From: DSAR01 sp034437315
GTDB lineage: Bacteria; Chloroflexota; Anaerolineae; B4-G1
Length of the DNA stretch: 22,606 nt
NCBI GenBank assembly: GCA_034437315.1
Contig: DAOTUC010000103.1
Coordinates: 1 to 22,606, forward strand
Reading direction: 5' to 3'
The position numbers and the translations under genes were made by a program. Below the pieces are notes generated by a model that ran no database searches, had not been told where the DNA came from, and worked only from the letters and a program-made list of their open reading frames with translations. This document shows, piece after piece, positions 20,681 through 22,606 of the stretch; within the stretch, counting starts at the first letter, position 1, and every line of letters starts with the position of its first letter.

Positions 20681-21622
20681 TTATCTCCCCTTCAATCCCG
20701 CGGTCAGACGTCGCGAGATCAAATTGATCGTCAAGTTAATCAGAATAATCGTCACGATGAGAACCGCCCCGGTGCCCATCGCTTTATCGAAAGCGCGGGT
20801 GTCCATCGCCAGGTAGTAGACGTGCAAGGCCATCGTGCGCCCGCCCTGCTTGATCGACTGGGGGGCGTGATGCGTACCGCCCAAGGTGACGAAAAAGACC
20901 GCCGTCTCACTGACAATGCGCCCCACGCTCAGGACGATGCCGGTGACGATGCCAGGCGCGGCCGCCGGCAACACGACCTGCCAGATCGTCTGCCACTTGG
21001 TGGCGCCCAGCGCCAGGCTGCCCTCCCGGTAAGCGCGCGGCACGGCCCGCAACGCTTCCTCGCTGGCCCGGATGATGACCGGCAAGACCAGGCAAGCGCC
21101 GGCCAAAGAGGCCGAAAGCAGCGAGAACCCGCCCGTGAAAGCGTTCAACGTGACGACGAAGAGCGCGTAGCCAAACAGGCCAAAGATGATCGAAGGCACC
21201 CCCGCCAAAAGTTCCACGCCAAAGCGGGCCACACTGACCAGGAACGCCGTCAGGCCACTGGTTCCCTGCCCCTCGCCCGCGTACTCCACCAGGTAGATCG
21301 CTGCGCCGACGCCCAGGGGCGCCGCAATCGCCGCTGTCAGGAGCACCAGGTAAAACGTCGTGATGATCGTCGTCGAAATGCCTCCCTCGGCCGAAAGGCC
21401 GCCGCGTGGGGGCGTCGAGAGGAATTCCCAATCGACGACGCGCGCGCCCTCCACGAGCACGTATCCCACCACCAACACGAGCACAAGGACGGTCGAAATC
21501 GCCGCCAGCCACATCAACGCGAAGGCCAGCTGCTGAACAATATGCCGCCGGGCGATGTTCGATTTCTGCGCCCCGCCCGATAAACGCACACCTATCTGTT
21601 GCATAGAGACCTCTCGAGCCAT
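20681..21622 (-). CDS. pstA: Phosphate ABC transporter permease PstA (second system)
   Basis: The 313-residue form starts at 21622 with AAGGTGA about 9 bases upstream. The ATG at 21604 has GAGG 5 bases before it and would give a product six residues shorter; either is possible. A cytoplasmic N-region of about 30 residues precedes helix 1. PstA features are DWEFLSTPPRGGLSAEGGI, GVGAAIYLVEYAG, and the EAA loop SEEALRAVPRAYREGSLALG followed by ATKWQTIWQVVLPAAAPGI. It follows pstC by 17 bases and precedes the canonical pstB. Confidence 0.95.
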   Translation of the reverse strand: MAREVSMQQIGVRLSGGAQKSNIARRHIVQQLAFALMWLAAISTVLVLVLVVGYVLVEGARVVDWEFLSTPPRGGLSAEGGISTTIITTFYLVLLTAAIAAPLGVGAAIYLVEYAGEGQGTSGLTAFLVSVARFGVELLAGVPSIIFGLFGYALFVVTLNAFTGGFSLLSASLAGACLVLPVIIRASEEALRAVPRAYREGSLALGATKWQTIWQVVLPAAAPGIVTGIVLSVGRIVSETAVFFVTLGGTHHAPQSIKQGGRTMALHVYYLAMDTRAFDKAMGTGAVLIVTIILINLTINLISRRLTAGLKGR

Positions 21623-21639
21623 ATTTCATTCACCTTCCA

Positions 21640-22521
21640 TCAAGTCGCTTTACCCCGCATCAACAAGCGGGCCGAACTGTTCACAATGATGATCAGCACG
21701 AAGAGCACCACGCCGGTGGCAAAAATCGCGCTCTCGTGCAGGCCGGTCGCGTAGGCGATCTCGACGGCGATGTTGCCCGTCAGCGTGCGGGCCTGGCTGA
21801 GGGCGATGGTCAATGGATTGTTGTTCAGCGGTTGGGGAATGATGACCGAATTCCCAATCACCATGATCATGGCCATCGTCTCGCCCAACGCCCGCCCCAC
21901 CCCCAGGATAATGGCGGCGACGATGCCCGACCGGGCGGCGGGGATGATCACGCTGACGATGGTCTGCCAGTGAGTGGCGCCCAGCGCCAGCGACCCCTCC
22001 TTGTACTGCCGGGGCACCGCTCGAATCGCGTCCTCGGCGATATTGGTGATCGTCGGCAAAATCATCACCGCCAGGACCATCGAGGCGGAAAGCAACCCGA
22101 AACCAGTGTTGCGCGGCGCAGGAATCCGCCGCACCAACGGCACCAGCACGACCATGCCGAACAGGCCGTAGACCACCGACGGAATGCCCGCCAGCAGTTC
22201 CAGCGCCGGGCGCACGGTCTCGCGCGTCCAGTTAGGCGCGACCTCGGCCAGGAAAACCGCCCCGCCCACCGCCAGGGGAACGCCCAGGAGGATAGCGCCC
22301 ACGGTGACGAGCACCGACCCCAGAATCATCGCCAGGATGCCGAAACTATCGCGCCCCGGTCGCCAGACGGTCCCGGTCAGCAGATCGACCAAGCCGATCT
22401 CCCGAAAGGCTTGTACCCCCTCGCGGGCGGTGAAAAAGAGAATCAAGAAGACGATGAAAATCGCCGTCATCGCGCTCAAGAAAAGGATGTATTGTACACC
22501 TTGATCAACAAACTTCCTCAT
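21640..22521 (-). CDS. pstC: Phosphate ABC transporter permease PstC (second system)
   Basis: The 293 residues form six helices with the PstC blocks LELLAGIPSVVYGLFGM, ITNIAEDAIRAVPRQYKEGS, then GATHWQTIVSVIIPAARSGI (EAA loop), and GVGRALGETMAMIMVIGNS. GAGGTG lies 5 bases before the ATG at 22521. It is the first gene of this unit inside the window. The remaining 85 bases to the right edge hold no gene and no promoter that I would call. A pstS for this system is expected beyond the edge but is not seen. Confidence 0.95.
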   Translation of the reverse strand: MRKFVDQGVQYILFLSAMTAIFIVFLILFFTAREGVQAFREIGLVDLLTGTVWRPGRDSFGILAMILGSVLVTVGAILLGVPLAVGGAVFLAEVAPNWTRETVRPALELLAGIPSVVYGLFGMVVLVPLVRRIPAPRNTGFGLLSASMVLAVMILPTITNIAEDAIRAVPRQYKEGSLALGATHWQTIVSVIIPAARSGIVAAIILGVGRALGETMAMIMVIGNSVIIPQPLNNNPLTIALSQARTLTGNIAVEIAYATGLHESAIFATGVVLFVLIIIVNSSARLLMRGKAT

Positions 22522-22606
22522 ACCAACACCTCGAAATTAAAACGTAAAGCGTCAAGTATCGGACAAACGCCGTAATGGTACCGCATCACCTTTAACAGCA
22601 CATTAA

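Overview
The window is GC-rich, gene-dense bacterial DNA with short spacers and many ATGA or TGATG stop/start overlaps. Most genes have AGGAGG-type ribosome sites. The gene set suggests a chromosomal region of a Chloroflexota bacterium, probably near Anaerolineae or Caldilineae. It includes a lipid operon with PlsX and FabF, a stand-alone cobalamin methionine-synthase reactivation protein, a ResB gene, an Eis-like acetyltransferase, and pst operons with tandem pstB, phoU and arsC. The taxonomic placement is inference from family resemblance; no rRNA or marker tree is available here.

Region 1 (1-5549, minus strand). A near-consensus promoter at 4429-4456 drives a degenerate tyrosine-recombinase-fold protein, yjbQ, plsX, fabF and a membrane-anchored NERD-like protein that runs off the left edge. 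Upstream lies a two-gene unit: a 21-residue-repeat protein and, overlapping it by 4 bases, a B12-dependent methionine synthase reactivation-domain protein.

Region 2 (5569-7798). A small four-helix membrane protein (plus) and an MFS exporter (minus) converge and overlap by 213 bases. A tRNA-Thr(CGT) with its own strong promoter follows, then a structured spacer.

Region 3 (7799-13729, plus strand). Seven codirectional genes: resB-like, a multi-helix membrane protein that may be a diverged CcsA partner, udk, a cysteine-free E1-like (ThiF/MoeB/HesA) enzyme, an Eis-like acetyltransferase, thpR, and a TIGR00725/LOG-like protein.

Region 4 (13726-22606, minus strand). Two phosphate-uptake units lie head to tail. 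In transcription order the first is pstC-pstA-pstB-arsC-phoU, which enters from the right edge with its PstS not in the window. The second has its own promoter at 18748-18775 and reads pstS-pstC-pstA-pstB-pstB-phoU. PstS binds phosphate outside the cell, PstC and PstA form the channel, PstB powers it, and PhoU restrains it. An arsenate-reductase-type protein sits inside the first unit, fitting arsenate entry through Pst. No PhoR/PhoB pair is seen.

The strongest unusual signals are three. The tandem PstB pair carries motif changes that fall in the same predicted composite ATP site. The recombinase homologue has lost its catalytic tyrosine and sits in a lipid-synthesis operon. The repeat protein is translationally coupled to the B12 reactivation protein. 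I did not find a clear novel defence or mobile system.
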